Part shown: piece by piece, positions 6,346 through 6,868 of the stretch
Layout: every line of letters begins with the position of its first letter
Numbering within the stretch: position 1 is the stretch's first letter
NCBI GenBank assembly: GCA_031254955.1
Contig: JAIRTK010000042.1
Span: forward strand, 1 to 6,868
Source: Opitutaceae bacterium
GTDB lineage: Bacteria > Verrucomicrobiota > Verrucomicrobiia > Opitutales > Opitutaceae
Reading direction: 5' to 3'
Length of the DNA: 6,868 bases
Made by a program: the position numbers and the translations under genes
The notes under the pieces: model-generated
Seen by the model: the letters and a program-made list of their open reading frames with translations, nothing else
The model's database searches: none
Told to the model about the DNA's origin: nothing

Positions 6346-6447
6346 ACCACGAATCGCACGGATTTCAACGGATAACACAGATAACCCCTTTGTTTTTCAA
6401 TGAATTAAACATCCGCGCAATCCGTTTTATCCGTGCAATCCGTAGTT
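6346..6447. repeat. Second-family inverted-repeat element (ACGGAT type)
   Basis: A 102-bp segment with related inverted arms of about 37 bases: the left arm 6346-6383 contains gcacggat and acggat, and the complement of 6410-6447 contains gcacggat, aacggatt and gcggat. The arms match at roughly two thirds of positions, with an 8-base identical core gcacggat. Each arm is itself a string of CGGAT-like units. The unit differs from the AACCGCGAAA family. It holds no gene and looks like a small non-autonomous repeat. Confidence 0.55.
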
Positions 6448-6489
6448 AAAAGGAGTGGTGTAAAGGGTGAAAACGGGTGGAAAGTGGTA

Positions 6490-6579
6490 TGACACAAGCG
6501 CCCCGCCCGTAAATTCGGGTGGCACGAGCGCCCCGCCCATGAGTTCGGATGGCACGAGCGACACGCCCATGCGACGGCG
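6490..6579 (+). repeat. Three tandem 30-bp units
   Basis: Units at 6490-6519, 6520-6549 and 6550-6579 with an exact 30-base period and a core like tggcacgagcgccccgccca. Units 1 and 2 share agcgccccgccc; units 2 and 3 share tggcacgagcg and cgcccatg. A degenerate extra copy lies at 6264-6302. There are no unique spacers, so this is not a CRISPR array. It looks like a dispersed GC-rich intergenic repeat. Confidence 0.65.
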
Positions 6580-6682
6580 CGGAGCGCCGCCATCCTCCAA
6601 AAACATGAGTGAGAACGCCCATGCCACGCAACCCGCCGTCTCCCGGCTGCGCCCATGCCATCCGCTTCGTGGCGTGACGGAC

Positions 6683-6709
6683 GGACGGCACGGACGTCAT
6701 GGACGCCAT
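6683..6709 (+). repeat. Three tandem 9-bp units (GGACGNCAY-like)
   Basis: ggacggcac, ggacgtcat, ggacgccat in succession. Each begins ggacg and has c-a at positions 7-8. It is a short, degenerate tandem repeat in non-coding sequence, of unknown role. Confidence 0.5.
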
Positions 6710-6779
6710 GCCCACCACTTGGGAAATCCCATGCCTTCAAGAAACCGGCATCATACCATTTACCAATCATAATCACACT

Positions 6780-6868
6780 TTAGGCCGGATCTGAAGCGTT
6801 TGCCTGAGCGCGCATCCAGGCGTGAATCATGCCGGAGACGGCCGCGCCGCCGTTGCGGATGGCGGCGA
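6780..6868 (-). CDS. C-terminal end of an unrecognised protein, start beyond the right edge
   Basis: The minus frame from the right edge reads 28 residues (AAIRNGGAAVSGMIHAWM, then RAQANASDPA) to a TAA at 6782-6780. The other two minus frames give a stop within 14 codons or an arginine-rich string that looks non-coding. The codons here mostly end in G or C, like the neighbouring genes, which supports coding. The gene is convergent with the CoA-transferase gene. I do not recognise the family from this short tail. Confidence 0.5.
   Translation of the reverse strand, partial: AAIRNGGAAVSGMIHAWMRAQANASDPA

Larger units (their letters stand above)
6474..6767. repeat. Possible outer inverted repeat around the tandem-repeat block
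   Basis: tggaaagtggtatgacac (6478-6495) and the complement of 6748-6766, tggtaaatggtatgatgcc, are similar inverted ends. Read as codons, both give the string GKWYD on opposite strands, which reveals the match. Between them lie the 30-bp tandem units and the 9-bp triplicate. The arms are short and imperfect, so this may be the remnant of a further element or chance. Confidence 0.35.
6196..6779. other. 584-bp non-coding, repeat-filled gap between convergent genes
   Basis: No convincing gene is present. The open frames here translate the repeats themselves and vary with frame. No hairpin followed by a T-run is seen after the CoA-transferase stop, so no clear terminator can be called. Contents in order: a run of eight C (6237-6244), a degenerate copy of the 30-bp unit (6264-6302), an inverted-repeat element (6346-6447), three 30-bp tandem units (6490-6579), a 6-bp-stem GC hairpin (6575-6589) and a 9-bp triplicate (6683-6709). 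Confidence 0.65.

Noticed and set aside
4621..6378. A 585-codon open frame on the minus strand opposite the CoA-transferase gene
   Set aside because: It is the shadow of a GC-biased gene: the protein is rich in V, G, A, D and R with no family motif, while the plus strand encodes a complete, well-motifed enzyme.
6490..6579. CRISPR-like array
   Set aside because: The 30-bp units abut each other with no spacers, are degenerate, and no cas gene is present.
6405..6776. Open frames on both strands across the right-hand repeat block
   Set aside because: They translate the tandem and inverted repeats (for example GKWYD on both strands) and show no domain or codon bias typical of a gene.

Overview
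The window reads as a GC-rich bacterial chromosome segment. A lineage near Verrucomicrobiota/Opitutaceae is my guess from protein style, very weak Shine-Dalgarno signals and abundant dispersed repeats; no marker gene here proves it. Six protein genes are supported, plus a C-terminal stub at the right edge. Dense families of short inverted and tandem repeats fill nearly all the gaps.

Left two thirds (1-4312, minus strand): transcription runs leftward through a GbsR/MarR-type regulator (4312-3785), a sugar-nucleotide reductase of the RmlD / plant NRS-ER type (3404-2541), dTDP-glucose 4,6-dehydratase rfbB (2407-1340), a small GxxExxY-family PD-(D/E)XK-like protein (1294-887), and glucose-1-phosphate thymidylyltransferase rfbA (840 to beyond the left edge). 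RfbA, RfbB and the reductase together would turn glucose-1-phosphate into dTDP-L-rhamnose for cell-surface polysaccharide. No rfbC (3,5-epimerase) is visible. The reductase carries the residues that allow the plant enzyme to perform both epimerisation and reduction, so this may be a three-gene route.

Every gap in this leftward gene series is filled almost edge to edge by a segment bounded by inverted copies of one repeat (consensus about AACCGCGAAAGACGCGAAA): 851-1337, 2426-2536 and 3438-3780. The first segment carries the GxxExxY gene; the other two have no gene. This looks like a nuclease-carrying element with empty, MITE-like relatives, and is the most interesting signal in the window.

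Right third (4313-6868): the GbsR-type regulator is divergent from a succinate/acetate-type CoA-transferase (4705-6195, plus strand). The shared 392-bp gap holds two perfect-arm palindromes and a 14-bp direct repeat, good candidates for operators. Downstream, 6196-6779 has no convincing gene and consists of degenerate repeats of several families. At 6780-6868 the C-terminus of an unrecognised minus-strand protein enters from the right edge.
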